64,000 nt of DNA, taken from contig NZ_OEQH01000002.1 in assembly GCF_900240385.1 (NCBI RefSeq), positions 198,488 through 262,487 of the forward strand. The letters run 5' to 3'. The translations under genes and the position numbers were made by a program. The notes under the pieces are model-generated. The model was not told where the DNA came from and did not search any database. It was given only the letters and a program-made list of their open reading frames with translations. This document shows positions 7,253 through 15,938 of this stretch, one piece after another. Positions within the stretch are counted from its first letter, which is position 1; each line of letters starts with the position of its first letter. This DNA is from Clostridium minihomine. GTDB taxonomy: Bacteria; Bacillota; Clostridia; Oscillospirales; Acutalibacteraceae.

Positions 7253-9640
7253 TCAATCAAGAATTTCCACATCGGGAGGAAGCGGAAGTTCGTTGTCGTC
7301 ACGATTGGAAGAAGAGGCTGGTCGACTGCCCCCAGACGGCCGGGAAGAAGACGGCCTGGAATTGGAAGGTTTAGAGCCGGACGGCTTTGAGCTCTCTGTA
7401 TTTCCATCGGAATTATCATTCGGACGAGAAGATTCGGAATCATCGTCCCAAGAGGATTCCTCTGGATCCTCCTGTTCAGAAGAAAAATCTGAATTCACTG
7501 AAGAATGCACAGGGGGACTGGTATCCACTGCTGGCATATTGCCGCGCTCGTACCACCCGGTCTTAGTGGCTACCCCCACATCTGCCCCGGCCAAAAGGCC
7601 CGTATCGGTGCGGAAGGTTGCCGAAACCACACTGGAATCATATTGGAAGCGCATTTTCTCGTGGCCTTCCAGATATTGTTTCATAATGTCCCGCCAGATA
7701 ATGGCTGCCCATCTGGTCTCACTGCGCGCCTTGCCTGCAGAAAGAGATTTGGGCGTTTCATAACCGGTCCAGATGCCCGCTACTGCATAAGGCGTGCCGC
7801 CCACAAACCAGCTGTCTTTATCGCTGTCGGTGGTTCCGGTTTTACCGAATACCTCCCACCCGCTAATCGCTGCGGCTCCACCGGTTCTTTGCCGTTCCGA
7901 ACCAGTGATTACGTTTCGCAGCAACCGGTTCATAATAGTGGCCGAGGTGGATTTAATCACCTGCGAACCGGTTCTTCCTCGGTTATCCAAAATCACGTTT
8001 CCATCATGATCCTCTACATAATAATAGGTATAGGGATCATAAAACTTTCCGCCATTGCCAAAAATCTGATACGCGGCTGTCATTTCCTCTACCGTAACAC
8101 CGCCGTTCATGCCGCCCAGTGCCATCGCCGCAACTTGAACGCTGTCGGTTTTCGGGTTTAAGTGAGTAAAATGCAGTTGTTCCGTTAAAAAGCGATAGCA
8201 AGTGGTAGGCGAAAGCATTTTAACAAGCTGTGCCGCGGCGGCGTTAGAAGAAATTTCTAACGCTTTTTGTACGGTCATTGTTCCATAAAAAGCAGGGGTA
8301 TTATACCAGTTATTGGGGCCGGGCTTGCCGTTTCCAAAATAATTGGGAATGGGTTCATCGGGCAGAATCGAGGAATAATTGATTTTTCCCATGTCGATTC
8401 CCGGAGCATAAGACGCAATGGGTTTAATGGTAGAACCGGGCTGCCGCTGACTGTCTGTGGCATAGCTCAGCAATCGGTTACCTGTTTTCTCACCACGCCG
8501 ACCAACCGTAGCCAAAACCCGGCCGTTATAATCCATCATTAAATAGCCCAGCTGAATCTTCTGATCCGCCGGCATATTGTTTCCGGAAATAACGTCTTCC
8601 GCTATCTTTTGCGCCTTCATATCCATGGCGGAATAAATTTTCAATCCCCCATGGTACATCATATAGGTGGCCTTTTCTTTTGAGATTCCCTGCGTTTCCT
8701 GCAAGTCGTCGATAACATCCTCGAACATGGCGTCAATATACCAGTTCCAGATGGGGGTATCGTTTAACACATTATCATTTTTATTGCCCACAAACACCAT
8801 ATGGTTGGTTTCTTCCAGGGCGCTATCGTATTCTTCCCGACTAATCATCTTCTGGTGAAACATTTCAGACAGAACAACGCGCTGCCGCTCCTGATTGTTT
8901 TCCGGAAAATTTAGGGGATTGTATTTATAAGGGTTCTGGGTAATTGCCGCAATTGAAGCACATTCTGCCAAAGAAGCCTGACTGATATCTTTGTCAAAAT
9001 ATAGGTTGGCTGCCGCCTGAACACCCTGACAGCCGCTGCCATAGTTAACAACATTCAGATATGCTTCTAAAATCTGCTCTTTCGAGTAACGGGAATCTAA
9101 GTTGATGGCCCGAAAAATCTCTTTGAGCTTTCTGGTCAGGCTGACCTCGTTATCGCCGGTAATATTCTTTACAAGCTGCTGGGTAATGGTAGAACCGCCA
9201 TAGCTGCCGCCTTTGGTAAACAAGGTGGTTACCGCGCCGACGGTTCGCTTCCAGTCCACACCGTTATGATCCGGAAACCGTTTATCCTCAATGGCAATCA
9301 TCGCATTTTTCATGTACACGGGGATGTTTTCGTAATCTGCCCAAATGCGGTTTTCCGTACTGTAAAGCCGCTGGTATTCCACCGGCTGGCCGGATTCGTC
9401 ATTGACATAGATAAAGCTGGTATAGTTCAGCTTAAGCTTGTTCAGATCCATTTTAATCGATTCATTGCGCAGCCCCATAATGAAGGAAATCAAAAATATC
9501 AACACTATGGTGCCGGCTACTGCCAAAACCGCAATCACGCTGTACAATCCTTTTAAAGCGATTCGGCCGGCCATGGATGTGGTGGCGGTGCGGCTTGTGC
9601 CCGGAGCCCCAACATATTTGTTTAAATCTGTTTTTCTCAA
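7253..9640 (-). CDS. Class A penicillin-binding protein (PBP1A-type transglycosylase/transpeptidase)
   Basis: About 795 aa bifunctional peptidoglycan synthase with one N-terminal membrane anchor (residues ~30-58). The GT51 glycosyltransferase domain shows AIEDKRFPDHNGVDW with the catalytic Glu near residue 118, then GGSTITQQLVKN. The transpeptidase shows the active-site STIK near 403, SSN near 465 and KTGTT near 600. The last ~90 residues are a Ser/Pro/Asp-rich low-complexity tail. Start choice: a TTG at 9640 has AAGGAGGTG ten bases upstream, whereas the ATG at 9679 has its nearest GGAGG 18 bases away; I prefer the TTG. The gene is divergent from the BofC-like gene. Confidence 0.93.
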   Translation of the reverse strand: MRKTDLNKYVGAPGTSRTATTSMAGRIALKGLYSVIAVLAVAGTIVLIFLISFIMGLRNESIKMDLNKLKLNYTSFIYVNDESGQPVEYQRLYSTENRIWADYENIPVYMKNAMIAIEDKRFPDHNGVDWKRTVGAVTTLFTKGGSYGGSTITQQLVKNITGDNEVSLTRKLKEIFRAINLDSRYSKEQILEAYLNVVNYGSGCQGVQAAANLYFDKDISQASLAECASIAAITQNPYKYNPLNFPENNQERQRVVLSEMFHQKMISREEYDSALEETNHMVFVGNKNDNVLNDTPIWNWYIDAMFEDVIDDLQETQGISKEKATYMMYHGGLKIYSAMDMKAQKIAEDVISGNNMPADQKIQLGYLMMDYNGRVLATVGRRGEKTGNRLLSYATDSQRQPGSTIKPIASYAPGIDMGKINYSSILPDEPIPNYFGNGKPGPNNWYNTPAFYGTMTVQKALEISSNAAAAQLVKMLSPTTCYRFLTEQLHFTHLNPKTDSVQVAAMALGGMNGGVTVEEMTAAYQIFGNGGKFYDPYTYYYVEDHDGNVILDNRGRTGSQVIKSTSATIMNRLLRNVITGSERQRTGGAAAISGWEVFGKTGTTDSDKDSWFVGGTPYAVAGIWTGYETPKSLSAGKARSETRWAAIIWRDIMKQYLEGHEKMRFQYDSSVVSATFRTDTGLLAGADVGVATKTGWYERGNMPAVDTSPPVHSSVNSDFSSEQEDPEESSWDDDSESSRPNDNSDGNTESSKPSGSKPSNSRPSSSRPSGGSRPASSSNRDDNELPLPPDVEILD

Positions 9641-9795
9641 ACGGCGGGCACCTCCTTCGGTCTTGTATTTTCCTTGCATTTTCTATGTTCTAGTATGCCT
9701 CCAGGAATCACCTTAATGAACCATTTTCCAGCAATTCCTGTCTTTTATGAATAATTTTCCAATGTTTTCTAATACTATAGCTGAGGTGATTCTCT

Positions 9796-10173
9796 TTGAA
9801 GAAATTTTTGAGCATAATTGTCTGCACACTTTGCGTATTGGTGGGCCTTAGTTTGATTTTTCAGGCACATCCGCAGACAAAAAACAACCCCAATTCCCTT
9901 CCGTCCGAGAATCAGGTTCATTTTACCTCAAATGCTCCTTCAAGTCAAGAAAACGGTAACCTTCCCGCTATGACAAGCAAACCGGAAACTTACATCATCC
10001 GGTCATACGACGGGAAAATTGGAATATTCAAAAACGAGGAAAAGTCCCCGTTCCAAATCGTTGACGTGGAGGTTTCTTCGCTGCCGCAAACAGACCAGCT
10101 GCTGCTGGCGACCGGGATTCACGCGGACAACCCTTCGGACCTGCAGCAGATTATTGAGGATTATGAAAGCTGA
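9796..10173 (+). CDS. BofC C-terminal domain-like protein
   Basis: 125 aa. A single N-terminal membrane or signal segment (MKKFLSIIVCTLCVLVGLSL) is followed by a ~40-residue Asn/Ser/Pro-rich linker and a small domain starting YIIRSYDGKIGIF and ending ADNPSDLQQIIEDYES. This end resembles the BofC C-terminal domain; in Bacillus BofC is a forespore-secreted inhibitor of the SpoIVB signalling protease. No SpoIVB homologue is in the window, so the role is inferred. The start is TTG, eight bases after GAGGTG. It ends before a strong terminator. Confidence 0.7.
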   Translation: MKKFLSIIVCTLCVLVGLSLIFQAHPQTKNNPNSLPSENQVHFTSNAPSSQENGNLPAMTSKPETYIIRSYDGKIGIFKNEEKSPFQIVDVEVSSLPQTDQLLLATGIHADNPSDLQQIIEDYES

Positions 10174-10234
10174 GGTTCGGACTCTATCGTTTCGCCAATT
10201 GAATGTCCAATGTATTTTTCTCTTAAAAAAGTAT

Positions 10235-10272
10235 GGAGCCCCATACCCTAGTTTGGGTATGGGGCTCCTTTT
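10235..10272. terminator. Bidirectional intrinsic terminator
   Basis: A perfect 14-bp stem (10235-10248 with 10255-10268), 6-nt loop and T-runs on both sides, between the convergent BofC-like and SASP genes. Confidence 0.95.
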
Positions 10273-10282
10273 CAGCGGGAAC

Positions 10283-10468
10283 TTATTTCATGTCCTGCTC
10301 GTACTTCTCGATCATTTTCTTAACCATCTGGCCACCAACAGATCCAGCCTCTCTCGAGGTCAAATCGCCGTTATAACCCTGCTTCAGGTTTACGCCAACT
10401 TCAGAAGCAGCTTCCATCTTAAACTTATTCAGAGCCTCACGAGCCTGAGGAACAACATTCTTAGCCAT
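10283..10468 (-). CDS. Alpha/beta-type small acid-soluble spore protein
   Basis: 61 aa. These proteins coat spore DNA in the forespore and protect it from UV and hydrolysis; the GPR protease degrades them at germination. The diagnostic segments are present: the GPR-site region EAASEVGVNL and the DNA-binding C-terminal block GDLTSREAGSVGGQMVKKMI. GGAGT precedes the ATG. The gene is monocistronic. Expression is expected from a forespore (sigma-G) promoter, but I could not place convincing boxes. Confidence 0.95.
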   Translation of the reverse strand: MAKNVVPQAREALNKFKMEAASEVGVNLKQGYNGDLTSREAGSVGGQMVKKMIEKYEQDMK

Positions 10469-10522
10469 AAATTAATACACTCCTAATCTTTTTTTGTAAT
10501 TGAATATTGGATTCTTTTGTGC

Positions 10523-10547
10523 GTCTGCAATCTTATTTTGTGCAGAC
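10523..10547. other. Short inverted repeat upstream of the SASP gene
   Basis: GTCTGCA and TGCAGAC (7 bp) separated by 11 bases, about 55 bp upstream of the SASP start. On the plus strand it is followed by an ATTTTTTT run, so it could be a weak terminator or a regulatory dyad. No function can be assigned. Confidence 0.4.
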
Positions 10548-10579
10548 CTTATTTTTTTATGAATGACAATTTTTACAAA

Positions 10580-11128
10580 TTAAAATCGGAATCCTTTTTC
10601 CGAATCCATTCCACAAAGAAGAAACACTGCACAGGTTGCCAAAAGGGGATATGGCCCCAGTTGCTGCACCAATTCAATCGAAATATCTTTCGGTTCCAAA
10701 ATCTCGCCGCACAGGGTGCGCACGCTTCTTTGAAGGCTGACCGACGCGCTGGTTTCTGCCAAACTGGCAACGCTCAGCGTATCTTTAGAAGAAGTGCCGC
10801 AAACCACCGGTGTTACATGGCTGCCTTTAAGCTGCTCAGCCGCCTTTCCGTTATGAGAGCCAAATACCGCCGGAATTCCTTCGGGAAGCCTGATTGGTTC
10901 TGAAGAAACAGAAAAACTGTTTTTAAAAACCAAAATCGTATCCGGAAGTTCTAACAGCGGAATCTGTTCGCAATCATAAACACAAAATTCAAATGTTTTT
11001 GACTCGGAACAACGTTTTAGCTCTTTCCCATTGTAATACTGCACCTGCCCGTATTGCTGCAGGGCTCGGACTAAAACTTCTGATAAAGTGGTGTCGCTTT
11101 GTTTTCCACACAACACAACGGTTTTCAT
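10580..11128 (-). CDS. Conserved hypothetical protein with Mur-ligase-like segment
   Basis: 182 aa, soluble, no signal peptide. It starts MKTVVLCGKQSDTTLSEVL (a Rossmann-like beta-alpha opening) and contains TPVVCGTSSKDTLSVASLAE followed by SLQRSVRTLCGEILEPKDISIEL. The second part reminds me of the central region of UDP-N-acetylmuramyl ligases (CGxS-KDT...SLQR...G..LEP), but there is no Mur Walker A motif, so ligase activity is unlikely. GAGGGGG precedes the ATG. Neighbours are spore genes; a link to sporulation is only possible. Confidence 0.7.
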   Translation of the reverse strand: MKTVVLCGKQSDTTLSEVLVRALQQYGQVQYYNGKELKRCSESKTFEFCVYDCEQIPLLELPDTILVFKNSFSVSSEPIRLPEGIPAVFGSHNGKAAEQLKGSHVTPVVCGTSSKDTLSVASLAETSASVSLQRSVRTLCGEILEPKDISIELVQQLGPYPLLATCAVFLLCGMDSEKGFRF

Positions 11129-11323
11129 AATCCCCCTCTTTCCCTGAATGAGCCATCTAAAACAAGGATTTGTTTCCCCGGAATGTACTGCTTAGTATGA
11201 ATCGGTACCATTTGTTTATGTAGTTGTTTCGGAAAAAGTATTTTGTGTCAGAACGAAAGTACAACCATATACTGTGTTAAGGCGTATTTTCGCCAATTGC
11301 TTGCAGCAAAGGAATGAAGTCAA

Positions 11324-11770
11324 ATGCCTTATGATGAAAGAGAGCTGTTTGCCCGGCTGATTAAATGCGAAGCAGGCGGCGAAGGGGATAACGGAATGAA
11401 CGCGGTGGCTACTGTAGTTGTCAACCGAGCCAATGTCCCCTACGGCGAATTTTTTCGAATCAGCCAAGGCGGAAACATCCGAAATATTATTGAACAGCGC
11501 GGACAATTCACCTGCATGATGACCAGCGTAGGAGGAAACTACAATTCCCAAAACGTTTACAATATGGATCCGGAAGAAATCCATTACCAAATCGCCGACA
11601 GTGTGATGGCAGGCAACATCTTTTCCGGTGTGGGAAACAGCCTGTTCTTTTTTAATCCGTATCGTCCCGACTGTCCGCCCGCTTTCCCCCCCGGAGGCGT
11701 AGGCACATTTTTCAATCACATTAATCAGCACTGTTTTTACGCGCCCACCGAAAAATACCAATCCACATAA
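11324..11770 (+). CDS. Spore cortex-lytic cell wall hydrolase, CwlJ/SleB family
   Basis: 148 aa Hydrolase_2 domain with no signal peptide, as in CwlJ rather than SleB. Visible family features are ELFARLIKCEAGGEG with the catalytic Glu near residue 17, AVATVVVNRA and the late FFNPYRPDC. CwlJ-type enzymes sit in the spore coat and hydrolyse cortex peptidoglycan (muramic-delta-lactam strands) at germination. The next gene, 13 bp away, encodes a GerQ-like coat protein, and in Bacillus GerQ is needed to retain CwlJ in the coat. The context strongly supports the CwlJ assignment. Confidence 0.88.
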   Translation: MPYDERELFARLIKCEAGGEGDNGMNAVATVVVNRANVPYGEFFRISQGGNIRNIIEQRGQFTCMMTSVGGNYNSQNVYNMDPEEIHYQIADSVMAGNIFSGVGNSLFFFNPYRPDCPPAFPPGGVGTFFNHINQHCFYAPTEKYQST

Positions 11771-11783
11771 CGAGGTGAAAACC

Positions 11784-12353
11784 ATGAATCAGCAAAACAC
11801 GGGTTACAGCGCTGTATATTCCCAGAACGGCGCTTGCCCTTCCTGCGGGATCACTCCCTGGCAGCCGGCAGCTCAACAAATGCCTTCCGCACCCGCTCAA
11901 AGCGGTTCTGGCTCCCAACCATTTGTTTTGCCGGCCCAACCCGCACCGTCTGCCACGCAAAGCACAGCCGCTCCCGGCACATCTTATCAGCAGCTTACGT
12001 TCCCGCAGTCGTCTGCTGCCACGCAAAGCGGAGGAATTACTTCGGGCACCTTCCCGGGCACAGGAACCTTTGTCCCAAATGTCCCACCCGAAAGCTTTTC
12101 CGGTGCCATTACCGATTTAAATCAGCCTATGCCGATGACTGTGGAAAGCCTGCAATATCTGAATGGTTTTTTGCGCACCCAAATCGGCCGCCGGGTTCGG
12201 GTTGAGTTCCTTTTGGGAACCAACACATTGACAGACCGCACCGGCACACTGCTGGGTGTAGGAGCCAACTATATTCTGATCAACGAATCAGACAGTGACG
12301 ATCTTCTCGCCTGCGATTTTTACAACATCAAATTTATCCGTTTTTATTATTAA
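11784..12353 (+). CDS. GerQ-like spore coat protein
   Basis: 189 aa. Residues ~1-105 are Gln/Pro/Ala/Ser/Thr-rich with a CPSCG pair near residue 16; the C-terminal ~70 residues form a compact domain (MTVESLQYLNGFLRTQIGRR ... LLGVGANYILINESDSDDLL) resembling the GerQ domain. GerQ anchors CwlJ in the coat and is crosslinked by transglutaminase through Gln/Lys residues; the Gln-rich N-terminus would suit that (inference). CGAGGTGAAA precedes the ATG. It follows the cwlJ-like gene by 13 bp and precedes a terminator. Confidence 0.75.
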   Translation: MNQQNTGYSAVYSQNGACPSCGITPWQPAAQQMPSAPAQSGSGSQPFVLPAQPAPSATQSTAAPGTSYQQLTFPQSSAATQSGGITSGTFPGTGTFVPNVPPESFSGAITDLNQPMPMTVESLQYLNGFLRTQIGRRVRVEFLLGTNTLTDRTGTLLGVGANYILINESDSDDLLACDFYNIKFIRFYY

Positions 12354-12400
12354 TCGCTTTTTTAAAAAATCGATTCCTTTCTAAAAAACAGAAATTCCCT

Positions 12401-12458
12401 GCACCTCTGTATCTTTTGGCAATCCGCGCCAAAGGTTCGGGGGTGTTTTGTTTTTTTA
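12401..12458 (+). terminator. Intrinsic terminator after the gerQ-like gene
   Basis: Inner stem TTTGGC/GCCAAA and outer CACC/GGTG arms followed by TTTTGTTTTTTT. Confidence 0.75.
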
Positions 12459-12632
12459 TTGCCCTCCTTTCTTAAAAGTTATTTTGCATTTGATTTAATT
12501 GCCTTATACTTTAATGTGGGACAAGCCCGACGATTCATTCCAGTCAAAAACTTCTAATAAAATTTTATTTTTTCAAAAGAAAAGTAACCATTCGCTGTTT
12601 GCAGTCGTTTTATTGGTGAAAGGGGTGATACA

Positions 12633-13118
12633 ATGCAGGAGCTGGAGGAAAATAGCCTTTCCCAAAAGTTTGATCTTTATGGCTCCAGCCTATTCCGCCT
12701 GTGTATGGTCATTTTGTGCAATCAACAGGATGCGGAAGATTCGGTGCAGGATACCTTTGTTCAGTATTGGAAAAAGCACCCGCAATTTCAAAATGAAGAA
12801 CATGAAAAAGCATGGTTCATTCGGGTGGCTACCAACAAAAGCAAAGATCGTTTGCGGGGCTGGTTTCGCCGCTCCACAGTCAGCATGGATGCTTTGGAGG
12901 GGATTGCGGAGCGGCCGCAAGATCATTTTGTGTTAGAGCAGCTGATGTCTTTGCCCTATAAGGATAAAACCATACTGTATCTGCATTATGTGGAGGGCTA
13001 TAAACTAAAGGAAATCGGCATCATTCTGAAGATGAATGAAAATGCAGTGAAGGCAGCTGCCCGGCGCGGCAGGGAAAAGCTAAAAATCCAACTATTAAAG
13101 GAGGCAGCAGCAGAATGA
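12633..13118 (+). CDS. ECF-type RNA polymerase sigma factor
   Basis: 161 aa sigma-70 family, group 4. Region 2 runs from about residue 11 (YGSSLFRLCMVILCNQQDAEDSVQDTFVQYW) and region 4 from about 105 (LPYKDKTILYLHYVEGYKLKEIG, then the helix-turn-helix NENAVKAAARRGREKLK). AAGGGGTGAT lies just before the ATG. Its stop overlaps the next start by 4 bp (ATGA), so the downstream membrane-anchored protein is almost certainly its anti-sigma factor. The signal is unknown. No clear autoregulatory ECF promoter could be placed. Confidence 0.92.
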   Translation: MQELEENSLSQKFDLYGSSLFRLCMVILCNQQDAEDSVQDTFVQYWKKHPQFQNEEHEKAWFIRVATNKSKDRLRGWFRRSTVSMDALEGIAERPQDHFVLEQLMSLPYKDKTILYLHYVEGYKLKEIGIILKMNENAVKAAARRGREKLKIQLLKEAAAE

Positions 13119-14137
13119 ATGAAAATGATTTTAAAAAAGCAATCGAGCAGATTCCGGTTGCTCCGGACTTAAAGCAAAAAGTGCTGACTGCGGTGCAAAC
13201 ACCTTGTCACAGCCGAATTCCACGTCCACTTCCCAAAGCGGCCATGTGTTTTGCTGCGATTTTGGTATTGATGCTGGGTGTTTTCTGGCGGCCGAATCCC
13301 ACGGCACCCGATTCGAACAATCAGTTTACTCTGGTAGCCATGGCGGCGGATCAAAAACAAAATACCATGAAAAAAGGTTCCACCATCAGACTGCAAACTT
13401 ATAGCGCAGACGGTTTTTCTTTTAATACTCTTAACTTAAAAGACGGCTCTGAAGAATGGTATACTTATAATGTTTTTGGACTGAAATGCCAAGGGGAAAA
13501 CATCAAAAACATTACCTATGAATCGGACCGGCTCACTTTTGCAAAAATAGTGATACTGACGAAAAAACAAGTACATGACTATTATGAAATGTTTCAAGCC
13601 ATTGAAGACACGAAAGGTGATTACTATCCCTCTGACTATCCAATCGATCCCTGGTCCTTTGACATGACAGGAGTCGGCGTGGATCTTACAAATTTTTTCG
13701 ATGTATCAAAATATACACAAGAGGATCCTACCGAGGTTCATTGGGCCTATAAAACGGTAGGAAAAAGCTATACCATCGCCTATGAGGATCAGGATGATTT
13801 GGGCAAACAGTATGGCTACCGGCTGTCTTATTTGGTTTCTGCCGAACAGCTGGCAAAGGAAGACGAAATCATAGAAAAGCTGCGTCCCGAAAAAGAGCCG
13901 GAATATGAAATTCTGGGCCCTAAGGTAAGAAGAAGAAAACCATCGGCTGAATGGGATAAATTTGACCAAGCAGTGTCGGAGTTTGAAAACAAAAAAATAA
14001 GTGGAATGATTTCCCCACTGAACGGTACCAAGCTTCGCATTACGGTAACCTTTCAAGACGGCTCCACCCAAACGCGTAATGTTGTGCTTCATACCGACCC
14101 AGATGGATTTGATCTTACTGCTACCTTGCTGGATTAA
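13115..14137 (+). CDS. Probable anti-sigma factor, single-pass membrane protein
   Basis: 340 aa. A short cytoplasmic N-terminus (MNENDFKKAIEQIPVAPDLK, the style of clostridial anti-sigma factors) precedes one transmembrane segment at about residues 42-58 and a ~280-residue extracellular part rich in Tyr, Asp and Lys with no domain I recognise. There is no zinc-binding HxxxCxxC motif. Translational coupling to the sigma gene is the main evidence for the anti-sigma role. A bidirectional terminator follows. Confidence 0.7.
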   Translation: MNENDFKKAIEQIPVAPDLKQKVLTAVQTPCHSRIPRPLPKAAMCFAAILVLMLGVFWRPNPTAPDSNNQFTLVAMAADQKQNTMKKGSTIRLQTYSADGFSFNTLNLKDGSEEWYTYNVFGLKCQGENIKNITYESDRLTFAKIVILTKKQVHDYYEMFQAIEDTKGDYYPSDYPIDPWSFDMTGVGVDLTNFFDVSKYTQEDPTEVHWAYKTVGKSYTIAYEDQDDLGKQYGYRLSYLVSAEQLAKEDEIIEKLRPEKEPEYEILGPKVRRRKPSAEWDKFDQAVSEFENKKISGMISPLNGTKLRITVTFQDGSTQTRNVVLHTDPDGFDLTATLLD

Positions 14138-14160
14138 ATATTATCAAAAAACACCCAAAC

Positions 14161-14198
14161 ACAAAAGTACGGATACCAAATGGTATCCGTACTTTTTA
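14161..14198. terminator. Bidirectional intrinsic terminator
   Basis: A perfect 15-bp stem (14163-14177 with 14182-14196), 4-nt loop, between the convergent anti-sigma and glycoside hydrolase-like genes. Confidence 0.95.
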
Positions 14199-14208
14199 TG
14201 TCGTGCTT

Positions 14209-15702
14209 TTATACTCCCAACAACTGCCTAATGGAGTTCATTTCTGCCCGAGTCTGATCATGCTCCAGATAAGCGGAAGAATACAGCATAAAGCCGTCTG
14301 TGCCAAGGCTTCTGCCTTTTTGAATTTGATCCGCCAAAATTGAATTGGAATTTTGCCAGGTGCCGCCGTCTACGGCAGAACCCGCCTTGTAAAGCGCCAA
14401 GCCGAAATACAGCTTTACATTTGGGTTTTTCACCAGCTGCCGCCAAGTAACCGCCGTTGAATCAAAAGGCATTCCTGTGTGCTGGGAATTCACATACATC
14501 TGGGGGCAAATGTAATCCACATAGCCCGGCTGGCTTCCCCAAGTGTAAACATCGGCACCCATGTTTAAATCATTCTGAATGCTGGCCTGGGGCGAAATGC
14601 CAAACACAACCCCCGGTTTTATTTTTTTAATGCTGCTGTAAACCTGAGACACCAAAGAGTTTATATTCTGCTTGCGCCAATCCGCCACAGAAAGAGTTGT
14701 TCCGCTGGCCTGATAAGAAACGCTGTCGATGGATGCGGCCTGCGTGGGATAGAAATAATCGTCAAACTGCACGCCGTCCACGGAATAGTTTTTTACAATT
14801 TCTTCAATTCCGCTGACAATATGGCTTCGCACCTGTGCAACGCCGGGGTTATAATATTTTGCGCCCTCCCACTCCATGGTCCAGTTGTTCTTTTGGGAAT
14901 CACCGCTCCATTTGGTATAAGGGTTATCGGCAGAAAGCGCGGTAGGAACTCCCTTTAAGGAAATCCGCATCGGATTGACCCAAGCGTGAAATTTCATTCC
15001 TGCGTTATGGGTTGCCTGCACCATATAGGCTAACGGATCGTATCCCGGTGCTTTTCCCTGTGTACCCGTCAGAAGATGAGACCACGGAAAATACCCGGAA
15101 GGATACAGAGAATCCCCAAAGGGACGCACATGAACAATCAGCGTATTCATTCCGTTTCGTTTGGCCTGAGCCACCAAACCGTCAAACTTTTTCTGGAAAG
15201 CGGCCGCGCTTTGATCGGCACTGGAGCTCATATCCAAACTCATATAAGGAATCCAAACCGCACGCATTTCCGCTTCTGTCACCTGAGCATTGGCTCCCAC
15301 AATAGAAACGGATCGGCAGGCCTCCCCTTTCGGGCTCACTCCCTTTTGCACCGTAACCTTTACAGAGGCATGAACGCCATTAATTTCTGCAATCACGTAA
15401 GAAACGCCCTCCTGCAAACCGGTGATTCGATACTTGTCCGTTCCGGCCACTCGGCTGACCTTTGCGATGCCGTCCCGGGAAGAATATACCTTGATTTTCG
15501 ATTGATCCAATCCGGAGCCGGATACGGTTGCCCGAAAATCATAAATATTGCCCGGCGCCATCTGATAGCTTCGCGTATCCATTGCCAGCGTGCCCACCGG
15601 CTGAGAGGTGTTTTGCGCATAAACCGCCCCTCCAGCGCCAACAGATAGGACTGCCGCCATAAAAACCGCAAGTCCTTTTTTCAGTACATCCATTCTATTC
15701 AT
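14209..15702 (-). CDS. Secreted glycoside-hydrolase-like protein (GHL10/DUF187, YngK type)
   Basis: 497 aa. An N-terminal signal peptide (GLAVFMAAVLSVGAGGAVYA) is followed by an Ig-like/Big-type beta domain (~35-130) and a TIM-barrel domain. The barrel starts EAEMRAVWIPYMSLDM and contains GMNTLIVHVRPFGDSLYPS, FHAWVNPMRIS, VDGVQFDDYFYP and YVDYICPQMYVN, all typical of the GHL10 family (PF02638). The Asp-Asp in FDDYFYP and the Glu/Asp region near the end are candidate catalytic residues. It probably acts on cell-surface or environmental glycans; the substrate is unknown. AAAGGAAA precedes the ATG. Confidence 0.9.
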   Translation of the reverse strand: MNRMDVLKKGLAVFMAAVLSVGAGGAVYAQNTSQPVGTLAMDTRSYQMAPGNIYDFRATVSGSGLDQSKIKVYSSRDGIAKVSRVAGTDKYRITGLQEGVSYVIAEINGVHASVKVTVQKGVSPKGEACRSVSIVGANAQVTEAEMRAVWIPYMSLDMSSSADQSAAAFQKKFDGLVAQAKRNGMNTLIVHVRPFGDSLYPSGYFPWSHLLTGTQGKAPGYDPLAYMVQATHNAGMKFHAWVNPMRISLKGVPTALSADNPYTKWSGDSQKNNWTMEWEGAKYYNPGVAQVRSHIVSGIEEIVKNYSVDGVQFDDYFYPTQAASIDSVSYQASGTTLSVADWRKQNINSLVSQVYSSIKKIKPGVVFGISPQASIQNDLNMGADVYTWGSQPGYVDYICPQMYVNSQHTGMPFDSTAVTWRQLVKNPNVKLYFGLALYKAGSAVDGGTWQNSNSILADQIQKGRSLGTDGFMLYSSAYLEHDQTRAEMNSIRQLLGV

Positions 15703-15869
15703 AAGTTTTTCCTTTCTTTGTTATCGTTTCCAAATCATACAAAAGTACTTCCCAAATCGTCGGCAGAAATCTTTCCGCCATTTTCCAAGTCTTCCATTGT
15801 TTTCATTATAAAAGACATCCCACTTTCAAACAATAGAATCCTGTCAATTACTAAATATTCCCTCCCAAA

Positions 15870-15904
15870 CAAAAAGAGAGCTATGGAAAATCCCATAGCT
15901 CTCG
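15870..15904 (-). terminator. Intrinsic terminator after the DUF1062 gene
   Basis: An 11-bp stem GAGAGCTATGG/CCATAGCTCTC followed on the minus strand by TTTTTG. Confidence 0.85.
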
Positions 15905-15938
15905 AAACCTATTTTGAATATCACAAAATGGAACGGAA

